A stretch of 64,000 nucleotides of DNA from Pedobacter petrophilus. Its GTDB lineage: Bacteria; Bacteroidota; Bacteroidia; Sphingobacteriales; Sphingobacteriaceae. The translations under genes and the position numbers were made by a program. The notes beneath the pieces were generated by a model. That model saw nothing but the letters and a program-made list of their open reading frames with translations. It searched no databases and was not told where the DNA came from. Below are positions 9,182 through 17,687 of the stretch, in pieces. The DNA lies in assembly GCF_009674725.1 (NCBI RefSeq), contig NZ_WKKH01000012.1:62001-126000 (forward strand), written 5' to 3'. The first letter of the stretch is position 1. Every line of letters starts with the position of its first letter.

Positions 9182-9202
9182 GGTAACATTAAAATTAATG
9201 AT

Positions 9203-9880
9203 ATGAGTAAAAAAGTTTTATTCGTGCTTACGAGCCACGACGAGTTAGGAAATACAGGTAAAAAAACAGGATTTTGGTCAGAAGAGTTAGCAGCTCCTTA
9301 TTATGCTTTGGCAGATAAAGGTGTGGAAATTATTTTGGCATCAGTGAAAGGCGGTCAGCCGCCAATTGATCCGAAAAGTGAAGAAGCTTCATTCCAAACA
9401 GAAACTACTAAAAGAATGGATAATGATGCTGTTCTTCTTGAGAAGTTGAAAAATACAATTCCATTAGAAGATGCTAAAATGGAAGAATTTGATGCAGTGT
9501 TCTATCCCGGTGGACATGGTCCGTTATGGGATTTAGCTGAGAGCAAAATATCACAACAACTGATTGTAGATTTTTATGCAGCAAACAAGCCGGTAGCTTT
9601 TGTGTGTCATGCACCCGGTGTATTGAAAGATGTGAAAGTTGATGGAGAATATTTGGTTAAAGGCAAAAATGTAACAGGTTTTACCAATACAGAAGAAGAG
9701 GCTGTAGAATTAACCAATATTGTACCATTCCTGGTAGAAGATATGTTGATTAAAAACGGTGGGATTTATACTAAAATTGCCGATTGGAATCCTTATGCTG
9801 TTGTAGACGGTTTATTGGTAACAGGTCAAAATCCTGCATCATCAGAAAAAGTAGCAGAAGAACTGCTTAAACTTATTTAA
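9203..9880 (+). CDS. DJ-1/PfpI family type 1 glutamine amidotransferase-like protein
   Basis: I start at ATG 9203 (225 residues); an upstream in-frame ATG would place the promoter box inside the gene and adds a non-conserved extension. The protein fits the Hsp31/HchA-like branch of DJ-1/PfpI: E27 in the GFWSEE segment, and the nucleophile elbow AFVCHAPG with C135-H136. Family members act as deglycases, glyoxalase III enzymes, chaperones or peptidases, and the sequence does not decide between these. YPGGHGPLWDL (about 101-111) is the conserved substrate-side loop. It is cytoplasmic, and lies downstream of a Crp/Fnr regulator. Confidence 0.9.
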   Translation: MSKKVLFVLTSHDELGNTGKKTGFWSEELAAPYYALADKGVEIILASVKGGQPPIDPKSEEASFQTETTKRMDNDAVLLEKLKNTIPLEDAKMEEFDAVFYPGGHGPLWDLAESKISQQLIVDFYAANKPVAFVCHAPGVLKDVKVDGEYLVKGKNVTGFTNTEEEAVELTNIVPFLVEDMLIKNGGIYTKIADWNPYAVVDGLLVTGQNPASSEKVAEELLKLI

Positions 9881-9934
9881 CATTTCAATTTCTACTGGTT
9901 GCATTACCACGCAACCAGTAGAAAATTATACTTT

Positions 9935-10189
9935 TTATAATGCCTCTTCGTCTTCCTCATCTTCTTCAGGCACATACTTTTCAATAGCCTGCCCAATTGC
10001 ATTTACTTCTTCATCTTCCTCAAAAATCGGAAGCTCTGTTTTATAATCCATTTTTAACCAAATGGAAGAGGTATCCTTTTGAATCTGGATATATTCTCTG
10101 CCATCTTTAAAAATGGTATAGGAGTCGTTTCCTTCAGGGAAAACAGAATAATTTACCCGTCCTATTGCTATATCAAATGGTTCTTGCAT
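9935..10189 (-). CDS. Small acidic protein of unknown function
   Basis: I start at ATG 10189 (MQEPFDIAIGRVNYSVF), giving 84 residues. The longer open frame upstream to 10393 has no good initiation site and reads into non-coding-looking sequence. The protein consists of short beta-strand segments (YTIFKDGREYIQIQK, IWLKMDYKTELPIF) and ends in a strongly acidic tail (VPEEDEEDEEAL). No signal peptide. I recognise no function; similar short acidic proteins are common in Sphingobacteriaceae. A near-consensus -7 box (TATCTTTA) lies 17 nt upstream. Confidence 0.7.
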   Translation of the reverse strand: MQEPFDIAIGRVNYSVFPEGNDSYTIFKDGREYIQIQKDTSSIWLKMDYKTELPIFEEDEEVNAIGQAIEKYVPEEDEEDEEAL

Positions 10190-10631
10190 CGCTGATTTTT
10201 TGGTAAAGATAAATTTTTTTGAGCATAATGATTTGAAAAGGAACATGCTTGCTTGAAGTTTTTGATTCCTGTTTTCCAGATTGCTTTCATAGGGTGGCGG
10301 TCTCTTTATCCTGGCCAGACAGTCATATATAGTTAAGGAGATATCTTTTTGCTTTAAACACCCAACCATAAACGGCCTTTCTAATGGTGCCATCTAAACC
10401 CGACCGGAGTGGAAAGCCCGCAAGCCGAGGTACGAGGAGCGGACTTGTAGCAAGGGCGGGAACAACCCGAACCAAAAAGCACAGGCTTTGCTTTTCAGGA
10501 AAAAATAATCAATGTTAAATGAGCTTTATACAGCCTTAGAAGCACCTAATAACTAAAAATTTACTTGCTGCTGCTTAAAAATTCCATCATTTGTACTAAT
10601 TTACACCAACTATTTACCGAAAGATTAGAAG
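10190..10631. other. 442-bp divergent intergenic region with a GC-rich structured element
   Basis: No credible gene. Around 10395-10498 lies a stretch markedly richer in G+C than its surroundings, with self-complementary pieces (AAAGC-ACAG-GCTTT at 10476-10489, and several CCCG/CGGG segments). The 12-mer GCGGACTTGTAG (10439-10450) recurs at 52013-52024 inside another intergenic hairpin. This resembles the dispersed structured elements seen between genes in Bacteroidota, although the family cannot be named from the window. Confidence 0.5.
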
Positions 10632-12014
10632 ATGAAGTTAACGTTTTGGGGTGCTGCGCAACAGGTAACAGGAAGTATGCACCTGCTGGAAGTTGGGCAT
10701 TATAAAATACTGATAGATTGTGGATTGGATTATGAAAAGGAAACCTATCAGGAAGACAACCAACAATTTCCCTTCGATCCGGCGAGTATAAATCTGGTTA
10801 TTTTAACACACGCCCACATTGATCATTCAGGCAATTTACCTACCCTTGTTCGCCTTGGTTTTGACGGACAAGTGCTTTGTACACCACCAACAGCCGATTT
10901 AACTTCCATATTATTATTTGATTCTGTGGAGCTTTTTTTGCGTAAACAAAGTAGAAAGCCACGCACTAAACGCGGCAATTTTAGCGGTCCAAAACCTTTG
11001 TACTTACATAAGCATGTGATGGATACTATTGATCGCTTTGTAACCATTGCCTTCCATAAACCGTTTAAAATTACCGGCGATATCAGTTTAACATTTATTC
11101 CTGTAGGGCACCTATTGGGTGCTGCTGCTGCGGTTTTAACCATAAACGATGATGGGGAAGAAAAGAAAATAGCTTTTTCTGGTGATATTGGCCGGGAACA
11201 TTATCCGGTACTGGTAAAGCCAGAACCCATACCCGAAGTAGATTACTTTGTGTGTGAAGCTACTTATGGCGGCCGTTACCACACGAAAGACCAAACGCTC
11301 GAGGAAAGATTAGTAAAAGAAATTGAAGAAGCTTGCATCAAAACGCCGGGACGATTAATTATCCCTGCATTTAGCATCGGCAGAACTCAATCTTTGGTTT
11401 TTGCGTTAAACCAGATTTTTACTAAAAAGCTATTACCTCCTATTCAGATTTTTGTAGATAGCCCAATGGCGATACATGCCACTGATGTTTACCGCAAACA
11501 CCACAATTTGGTTAATCAGGAAGCGAAAGATTTCTATAAAACCATGGGTGATGAATTCGAATTTGAACACCTTGCTTATGTGCAAACCATGAAAGAAAGT
11601 AAGGATGTTTCCAACTATTTTGATCCTTGCATTATCATTTCATCTGCCGGAATGCTTGAAGGCGGAAGGATACAGGATCACTTATATTATAACATTCAAA
11701 ACTACTATTGCACCATCCTTTTTATTGGCTATTGCGCAAAAGGAACGCTTGGGTATAAACTTTTAAGTGGCGCACCCATTGTAAGAATTAAAGACCGCGA
11801 AATGATGGTTTATGCAACCATCCGCCAAACAGATTTACTTAGCGGCCACGGCGACCATGACGACTTAATGCGAACAGTGAAACAAACTGGTCAGCCTAAA
11901 AAGGTTTTTCTGGTTCATGGTGAAGATAAGAGTTTGAAAAGTTTATCTGCTGCTTTGCAGGAAGATGGTTTTGAAGTAGTTGCCCCGGAAAGGGGAGAGG
12001 TTTTTGAAATTTAA
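10632..12014 (+). CDS. MBL-fold beta-CASP metallo-hydrolase (RNA-processing type)
   Basis: The 460-residue protein has the layout of bacterial CPSF73-like ribonucleases. A metallo-beta-lactamase domain carries the zinc motif THAHIDHSG (H60, H62, D64, H65) and later GHLLGAA and FSGDIGRE. It is followed by an inserted beta-CASP domain (about 205-380) with the SPMA and SSAGMLEGG motifs, and a C-terminal RNA-metabolising MBL segment containing SGHGDHDDL and VHGE. Such proteins are predicted endo/exonucleases of RNA in the cytoplasm; the substrate is unknown. It starts with ATG and is convergent with proA. Confidence 0.92.
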   Translation: MKLTFWGAAQQVTGSMHLLEVGHYKILIDCGLDYEKETYQEDNQQFPFDPASINLVILTHAHIDHSGNLPTLVRLGFDGQVLCTPPTADLTSILLFDSVELFLRKQSRKPRTKRGNFSGPKPLYLHKHVMDTIDRFVTIAFHKPFKITGDISLTFIPVGHLLGAAAAVLTINDDGEEKKIAFSGDIGREHYPVLVKPEPIPEVDYFVCEATYGGRYHTKDQTLEERLVKEIEEACIKTPGRLIIPAFSIGRTQSLVFALNQIFTKKLLPPIQIFVDSPMAIHATDVYRKHHNLVNQEAKDFYKTMGDEFEFEHLAYVQTMKESKDVSNYFDPCIIISSAGMLEGGRIQDHLYYNIQNYYCTILFIGYCAKGTLGYKLLSGAPIVRIKDREMMVYATIRQTDLLSGHGDHDDLMRTVKQTGQPKKVFLVHGEDKSLKSLSAALQEDGFEVVAPERGEVFEI

Positions 12015-12230
12015 TTGGTTCATTGAGCGAATTGGCAAAATTCCTTGCTCATCCTGCAAAAGGAAGCAATTCTACTAACCGGATTTAAGCTAACGCATAC
12101 AATACCTTTAGCATTTGAAAAGCTGTAGTATATAAGGTTGCCAAATAAATCCAACTTCCAGATGATCTGCCGTTTAGCAATTCTCTATTTTCCCTTTCTC
12201 TATTCCCTATTCTCCATTTCTCACCTTCCC

Positions 12231-13478
12231 TCAGCCCCTCACTTGCCCACTACCCCTAACCACCCATTTGTAACTGGTTAATTCTTCCAAGCCCATAGGT
12301 CCGCGGGCATGGAGTTTTTGTGTACTAATGCCGATTTCAGCACCTAATCCAAACTGTGCACCATCAGTAAAACCTGTTGATGCATTGGCGTATACTGCAG
12401 CGGCATCGACTTGATTTAAAAATTTCGTAATATTTTCTGCATCTTCAGAAATAATGGCCTCGCTATGTTTAGAACTATGTTCTGAAATGTGATGGACTGC
12501 GGCATCAAAATCTTCAACAACCTTTACAGCAAGTTTTAGTGATAAAAATTCTGTTCCGAAATGTTCTGGTTGAGCCTGATTTAACAATTGTGCGGGGTAA
12601 GTTGACCGAAGCGCTGCATAACTTTTTTCATCAGCAAATAATTCTACATTTCCTTCAGCCAGCGGCGATAAAAGTTCTGCCAGATTATTTAATCTTTGTT
12701 GATGAACCAGCACACAATCCAGGGAGTTACAAACGCTTACCCTTCTGGTTTTAGCATTAAAAATAATTGCTTTTCCTTTTTCCAAATCGCCGGTTTCATC
12801 GAAGTAAGTATGCACAATTCCGGCCCCAGTTTCGATAACCGGAATTTTACTGTTTTCGCGAACATAACTAATCAACGACTGACTTCCCCGGGGAATTAAG
12901 ACATCTACAAATCCCCTTGCGTTTAGCAATGCTTCAGTGGCTGCACGTTCGGCAGGTAGTAACGTCAATACATCCGGGTTAACATTGTGCGCTGCTAAAA
13001 CGCCATGAATAACATTTTTAATGGCCAGATTTGAGAATTCCGCATCGCTTCCGCCTTTTAATACCGCAACATTACCTGTTTTAAAACAAAGGGAAAAAAC
13101 ATCGGCCGTAACGTTTGGCCGGGCCTCGTAAATTACACCGACAACGCCCAGGGGGACCCGGACTTTCTTTAAATCCAAACCATTATCCAGTATTTTTTCT
13201 GATAATACCTCATTTAAAGGACTAACCAGCTTCACTACATTGGCAACATCATTGGCAATATCAGCAATGCGGGTTGCCGTAAGTTTTAAGCGATCATATT
13301 TCGGATCTTCCATAGACATCTTCGCAAGATCTTTCTCGTTTTCCGTTAGAATGTTTACGGCATTATTTACTAAAGCTACCGCCAAATCAGAAAGTACAGC
13401 GTCTACTTTTTCTTTGGATAAGCTGACGAGATTTCTGGTTGCTTTTTTAGCGTTTTCGAAGTATGTTGAGTAGTTCAT
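12231..13478 (-). CDS. proA: Glutamate-5-semialdehyde dehydrogenase (gamma-glutamyl phosphate reductase)
   Basis: The second enzyme of proline synthesis reduces gamma-glutamyl phosphate with NADPH to glutamate semialdehyde. At 415 residues it is full length. Features seen are the ALDH-fold segment [11 protein letters not shown] near residue 114, [11 protein letters not shown] near 140, the catalytic cysteine region [10 protein letters not shown] (C250), and the conserved C-terminal [16 protein letters not shown]. It lies on the same strand and downstream of proB, separated by 178 bp holding inverted repeats, so the two are either one loosely spaced operon or separately controlled. A pyrimidine-rich tract (about 12180-12240) overlaps its 3' end. 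Confidence 0.97.
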   Translation of the reverse strand: MNYSTYFENAKKATRNLVSLSKEKVDAVLSDLAVALVNNAVNILTENEKDLAKMSMEDPKYDRLKLTATRIADIANDVANVVKLVSPLNEVLSEKILDNGLDLKKVRVPLGVVGVIYEARPNVTADVFSLCFKTGNVAVLKGGSDAEFSNLAIKNVIHGVLAAHNVNPDVLTLLPAERAATEALLNARGFVDVLIPRGSQSLISYVRENSKIPVIETGAGIVHTYFDETGDLEKGKAIIFNAKTRRVSVCNSLDCVLVHQQRLNNLAELLSPLAEGNVELFADEKSYAALRSTYPAQLLNQAQPEHFGTEFLSLKLAVKVVEDFDAAVHHISEHSSKHSEAIISEDAENITKFLNQVDAAAVYANASTGFTDGAQFGLGAEIGISTQKLHARGPMGLEELTSYKWVVRGSGQVRG

Positions 13479-13504
13479 GTTTTTAGTATTAATTATCAGG
13501 AGCT

Positions 13505-13650
13505 TTTACCGCAAAGTGCGCTAAGTTTAGCGCTAAGATCGCCGAGTTAGAGGCAAATTTGCTTTAGTTTTTCTTAACCCGAAGAACACTTGGGTTTCAT
13601 ATTAGCTTTGCGTTTCTTTGCACCTTATCTCTCCGTTCTTTGCGGTTAAA
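13505..13650. repeat. Inverted CCGCAAAG-type repeat between proB and proA
   Basis: TTACCGCAAAG (from about 13506) and its inverted counterpart CTTTGCGGTTAA (13638-13649) flank the intergenic region, with further CTTTGCG/CGCTAAG pieces between them. CTTTGCGGTTAA recurs at 62332-62343 next to cdsA, so it belongs to a dispersed intergenic family. It carries no open frame. Confidence 0.6.
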
Positions 13651-13656
13651 CCTCAG

Positions 13657-14736
13657 TTATATCGCCGAATAAAAATAATCATAATGCACCAGAGCCTTCT
13701 GTTTCTTCTGGCCGATTCTTTCTCTCGCCTTATCAGAACCGTATTCTGCAATTCCCAAGCCAATTAAGGTATTCTGTTCATCCACAATTTTGATAACATC
13801 ACCCTTTAAAAAATCTGTCTGAATTTCAATAATCCCAATGGGTAATAAGCTGGTTGCTTTGCCAGAAGTGAGAACTGTTTTCGCTCCATCGTTTAATTTG
13901 ACAATGCCAGTTGCTGCTGTCTCTGAATGTGCAATCCATTTTTTCTTCCCTGACTTACTTTTCTCCGGAACAAATCGTGTGTGAATTAACTCCTTGTTAA
14001 GCAGCGCAATCAACACATCATCCTCTGTGCCATTTGCAATATGAACAGTGATTCCGAGTTTAGCTACTTTTTGCGCCATGGTCGACTTTGTGATCATCCC
14101 GCCCCGGCCAAACTGAGATTTTCCGGTTTGAATAAACGAAGCCAGGTTAGAAACCGGACCAGAAATCTCTTCGATTACTTTTGAACCCTCCATTTTAGGA
14201 TCGCCGTTATAAATTCCATTTACATTTGAGAGAATAATTAGTGCATCTGCATTTAGCATTGAAGCAATTAGCCCTGCCAACTCATCATTATCGGTAAACA
14301 TCAGCTCCGTAACAGAAACCACATCGTTTTCATTTACTACCGGAATCACATCGTTTTGCAATAAGATTTGCATACAATTTTTCATGTTCAGGTAGTGGGC
14401 ACGATCGCGGAAATCTTCTTTAGTTACCAGTACCTGGGCACATTTAATCTGGTGTACAGCAAAGAAATTAGAATAGGTATTAATCAGTTTTACCTGGCCA
14501 ATTGCGGCTAATAATTGTCGGGTGGTAACTGCATCCTGCTTTTCAGAAACTTTAATTAAACTTCTGCCTGCCGCAACGGCACCGGAAGAAACTAAGATCA
14601 CTTCAATGCCTTGCTTTTTTATTGCTGCCAACTGATCCACCAAATGATTAATTCTTGCTTCATCTGGCAATCCGTTCGCCTGTGTAATTACATTCGACCC
14701 AACTTTAACTATTATTTTTTTATACCCTAATTTCAT
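13657..14736 (-). CDS. proB: Glutamate 5-kinase
   Basis: The first enzyme of proline synthesis phosphorylates glutamate with ATP and is feedback-inhibited by proline in most bacteria. The 359-residue protein has the amino-acid kinase domain (about 1-255) with KVGSNVI at the N-terminus, VSSGAVAAGR (about 49-58), VVNENDVVS (about 138-146) and GRGGMITK (about 216-223). A C-terminal PUA domain (about 280-359, with LLPIGIIEIQ and FLKGDVIKIVD) follows, as in the long form of the family. proA follows downstream on the same strand. Confidence 0.97.
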   Translation of the reverse strand: MKLGYKKIIVKVGSNVITQANGLPDEARINHLVDQLAAIKKQGIEVILVSSGAVAAGRSLIKVSEKQDAVTTRQLLAAIGQVKLINTYSNFFAVHQIKCAQVLVTKEDFRDRAHYLNMKNCMQILLQNDVIPVVNENDVVSVTELMFTDNDELAGLIASMLNADALIILSNVNGIYNGDPKMEGSKVIEEISGPVSNLASFIQTGKSQFGRGGMITKSTMAQKVAKLGITVHIANGTEDDVLIALLNKELIHTRFVPEKSKSGKKKWIAHSETAATGIVKLNDGAKTVLTSGKATSLLPIGIIEIQTDFLKGDVIKIVDEQNTLIGLGIAEYGSDKARERIGQKKQKALVHYDYFYSAI

Positions 14737-14936
14737 TATTATACCAGCACCGTTTGTTTTGGCAATTTAACATCTATTTTATTAATACAGATAATTATCT
14801 ATAGGCATAATGGATTTTTGCTAAAATGGCAAAATCAATTTGGTAACAGGAGCTTGGCAAACCATCTCTCTACTAATTGACCATTGAACTAATAAACTAT
14901 TTCATTAAATTGCCATCACCTAACCCTGAACCAAAC

Positions 14937-17087
14937 ATGAAACGTATTATACCTTCGCTGATTTTGCTTGGCGCAATTTCAGCTTGTAATAATCCTCAAA
15001 AAAAAGAAATGGAACCTATAAAATGGCCGGATGCAAAGGCACCTGTGGCGGAAATTATTCCGCATAAACGTAGTATCCACGGCGACACAGTGGTGGATAA
15101 TTATTACTGGATGATTGATTACTTCAAAAAAGGCGCGGACAGCACCAGGGTGGTTGATTATTTGAAGGCTGAAAATAAATATCTCGAGGAGATGATGAAG
15201 AGTACAGATGCTTTTCAGGCTGATTTATTTAAGGAGATGAAAGGCCGGATTAAGGAAAAAGATGAATCTGTACCTTCATTCAAAAATGGATATTATTATT
15301 ATTCCCGTACTGAAGATGGTAAACAATATTTCAAATATTGCCGTAAAAAAGGAAGTTTAACTGCTCCTGAAGAAGTGCTGCTTGATGTAGATGAAATGGC
15401 AAAAGGACATTCTTACTTCAGCGCAACGGGCTTTAAAGTAAGCCCTGATAATAAATTATTGGCTTTTGGTGTAGATAAAGTTTCCCGCAGGCAATATACC
15501 ATTCAGGTGAAAAACCTCGAAACCGGTGAAATTTATAAAGATGCGATTACCAATACCGAGGGGCCGGGCGCCTGGGCAAACGATAATAAAACATTGTTTT
15601 ATACTTCAAAAAACCCCGTTACCCTGTTAAGCGAAAAGATAAAAAAACATACGCTTGGCGCTGATGCGAAAACGGATGTAGTCGTTTACGATGAAAAAGA
15701 CAATACGAATTATATTGGTGTTGGGAAATCAAAAAACGGAAAGTATATTTTCGTCGCTTCACAGGGTACTTTAACATCAGAATATAAAATGATTGATGCT
15801 GATCGTCCTCAGGATGCTTTTAAAGTTTTTGCTGCCCGTTCTAAAGATGTGCTTTACGATGTAATGCCTGTTGACGGAAAGTTTCTAATCTTAACCAATT
15901 GGAAAGCCAAAAATTTCAGGCTGATGGAGTGCCCGCTTGATAAAACGGAAAAGGAAAACTGGAAAGAAGTAATTCCACACCGCACCGATGTACTTTTAGA
16001 AAGCGCCCAGGAGTTTAAAGATTATACTGTTTTATCAGAACGTAAAAACGGCTTAACCGAATTGCGTGTGCTTAAGAAAAGCGGGGGTGATTATTACATC
16101 AAATTTGATGAACCAGCCTACGATGCCGGCGTGGGCGCAAACCCGGAATATGACAGCAAAAACCTGCGCTATTCTTATACCTCGTTAACTACCCCAAGCT
16201 CGGTTTATGATTATGACCTGGAGAAGAAAACACAAAAGCTGATGAAACAGCAAGAGGTTGTGGGGGGTTATAACCCTAAAGATTACGTAACAGAACGTAT
16301 TTTCGCCACCGCAAAAGATGGCACTAAAATCCCTGTTGCATTGGTGTACAAGAAGGGTTTTGAAAAGAATGGTCAATCGCCTTTGCTACTTTATGGATAC
16401 GGTTCATATGGATCAAATTCTGATGTTTATTTTTCTTCCGTTCGGTTAAGCTTGTTAGACAGGGGTTTCGTTTTTGCTATTGCAAATATCCGCGGCGGAC
16501 AAGAGATGGGACGCCAATGGTATGAAGATGGTAAATTGATGAAAAAGAAAAACACTTTCACTGATTTTATCGCGGCCGGCGAATACCTTATAGACCAAAA
16601 ATACACATCTAAAGGCCATTTATATGCTAATGGCGGAAGCGCAGGTGGTTTATTGATGGGAGCGGTTGTGAATCTGGCGCCTGATTTATGGAACGGTGTA
16701 ATTGCAGATGTGCCATTTGTTGATGTGGTAAACACTATGCTGGATGAAAGTATTCCACTAACCACCAATGAGTTTGATGAATGGGGAAATCCAAAGAAAA
16801 AAGATGCTTACGAGTATATGAAAAGTTATTCTCCATATGAAAACGTGGAGAAAAAAGCTTACCCCAATATGTTAGTGACTACTGGTTTGCACGATAGCCA
16901 GGTGCAATATTTCGAACCTGCAAAATGGGTGGCGAAGTTAAGAGCAATGAAAACGGATCAAAATGTACTGTTCTTAAAAACCAATATGGAATTTGGCCAT
17001 GGTGGTGCATCTGGTCGATTTGATTACCTTAAAGAAGAAGCCTTAGGTTACGCTTTCTTCTTTAAACTGGAAGGAATAACAAAGTAA
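14937..17087 (+). CDS. Prolyl oligopeptidase family serine peptidase (S9A), lipoprotein
   Basis: I start at ATG 14937 because it opens a lipoprotein signal peptide (MKRIIPSLILLGAISAC, lipobox ISAC); an in-frame ATG 20 codons upstream would bury it. The 716-residue protein has the S9A plan: a seven-bladed propeller region (about 60-430) and a C-terminal alpha/beta hydrolase. The catalytic triad is readable as S568 in GGSAGG, D653 in GLHDSQV and H688 in FGHGGASG. It cleaves peptides after proline and is probably anchored in the periplasm or outer membrane. No operon partner is evident; a strong hairpin follows its stop codon. Confidence 0.95.
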   Translation: MKRIIPSLILLGAISACNNPQKKEMEPIKWPDAKAPVAEIIPHKRSIHGDTVVDNYYWMIDYFKKGADSTRVVDYLKAENKYLEEMMKSTDAFQADLFKEMKGRIKEKDESVPSFKNGYYYYSRTEDGKQYFKYCRKKGSLTAPEEVLLDVDEMAKGHSYFSATGFKVSPDNKLLAFGVDKVSRRQYTIQVKNLETGEIYKDAITNTEGPGAWANDNKTLFYTSKNPVTLLSEKIKKHTLGADAKTDVVVYDEKDNTNYIGVGKSKNGKYIFVASQGTLTSEYKMIDADRPQDAFKVFAARSKDVLYDVMPVDGKFLILTNWKAKNFRLMECPLDKTEKENWKEVIPHRTDVLLESAQEFKDYTVLSERKNGLTELRVLKKSGGDYYIKFDEPAYDAGVGANPEYDSKNLRYSYTSLTTPSSVYDYDLEKKTQKLMKQQEVVGGYNPKDYVTERIFATAKDGTKIPVALVYKKGFEKNGQSPLLLYGYGSYGSNSDVYFSSVRLSLLDRGFVFAIANIRGGQEMGRQWYEDGKLMKKKNTFTDFIAAGEYLIDQKYTSKGHLYANGGSAGGLLMGAVVNLAPDLWNGVIADVPFVDVVNTMLDESIPLTTNEFDEWGNPKKKDAYEYMKSYSPYENVEKKAYPNMLVTTGLHDSQVQYFEPAKWVAKLRAMKTDQNVLFLKTNMEFGHGGASGRFDYLKEEALGYAFFFKLEGITK

Positions 17088-17097
17088 GCACTTATTT

Positions 17098-17145
17098 AAT
17101 GTTAAGCCTGTTGAAATTTCAGCTACTTTCAACAGGCTTAACATT
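17098..17145. terminator. Long intergenic hairpin, probable terminator
   Basis: A perfect 19-bp stem (17098-17116 with 17127-17145) encloses the 10-nt loop TTTCAGCTAC. It begins 11 bp after the prolyl oligopeptidase stop codon. There is no good T run, so it may work as an mRNA 3'-end stabiliser rather than a classic terminator. Confidence 0.6.
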
Positions 17146-17208
17146 CGTCTTTGGCAAAATATACAATCCGTAGATCAAAAATTAATAAAACACATATTCT
17201 ATCTTAAA

Positions 17209-17661
17209 ATGAATTCTAAATTAAAACAGCTTCAAATCATTCATCTTGCGCTATGTTTTTCCGTATTTCTGTTTGCCACGGTAACGACCCTCCTCAATAA
17301 AGATTACCTTTATTTTGATGCTAATCCTGCTAACACAGCACCCTACAATCCAATATTTCCAATTGTTGGGCTAATTACCATCTCTGTCAGCATCATTGCT
17401 TTTAAAACTTTGATATCAAAAATAGACAAAACAGCTGCAGTTGATCTAAAAATAACCCAATACCACACCGCATTTATTGTTAGCGCAGCATTGTTACAAG
17501 CCGGTGCCCTTTTCAATCTGGTTGGTTCTTTCATTTCATATAATGCATTCTTTTTAATTTTTGCTGCTGTCAACCTGATTTTTCTTATCCGCAACCGGCC
17601 AACAAAAGATAAATTGATATCTGCTTTACAATTGCAATATCCTGATACCGAAACATTGTAA
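17209..17661 (+). CDS. Four-helix integral membrane protein of unknown function
   Basis: A 150-residue protein with four predicted membrane segments (about 10-30, 48-66, 86-110 and 112-128) and a short charged C-terminal tail. There is no signal peptidase site and no recognised motif; small proteins of this layout are common in Bacteroidota and mostly uncharacterised. It starts with ATG after an AT-rich leader and lies just upstream of the M16 peptidase gene, which has its own promoter box, so co-function is not implied. Confidence 0.75.
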   Translation: MNSKLKQLQIIHLALCFSVFLFATVTTLLNKDYLYFDANPANTAPYNPIFPIVGLITISVSIIAFKTLISKIDKTAAVDLKITQYHTAFIVSAALLQAGALFNLVGSFISYNAFFLIFAAVNLIFLIRNRPTKDKLISALQLQYPDTETL

Positions 17662-17672
17662 TCATTTAGCCG

Positions 17673-17680
17673 TATCTTTG
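17673..17680 (+). promoter_or_regulatory. -7 promoter box abutting the M16 peptidase start codon
   Basis: TATCTTTG, an exact TAnnTTTG match, ends only 7 nt before ATG 17688. Transcription would begin at or within a few bases of the start codon. Confidence 0.6.
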
Positions 17681-17687
17681 CCTGCTA

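Noticed and set aside
10190..10393. N-terminal extension of the small acidic protein gene
   Set aside because: The extension has no good start or conserved-looking sequence and crosses into the GC-rich structured element; the internal ATG at 10189 gives a compact protein.
12180..12240. Pyrimidine-rich tract (TTCTCTATTTTCCC-like) at the proA 3' end as a regulatory element
   Set aside because: Low-complexity sequence only; part of it is the coding end of proA and no structure or conserved site can be shown.
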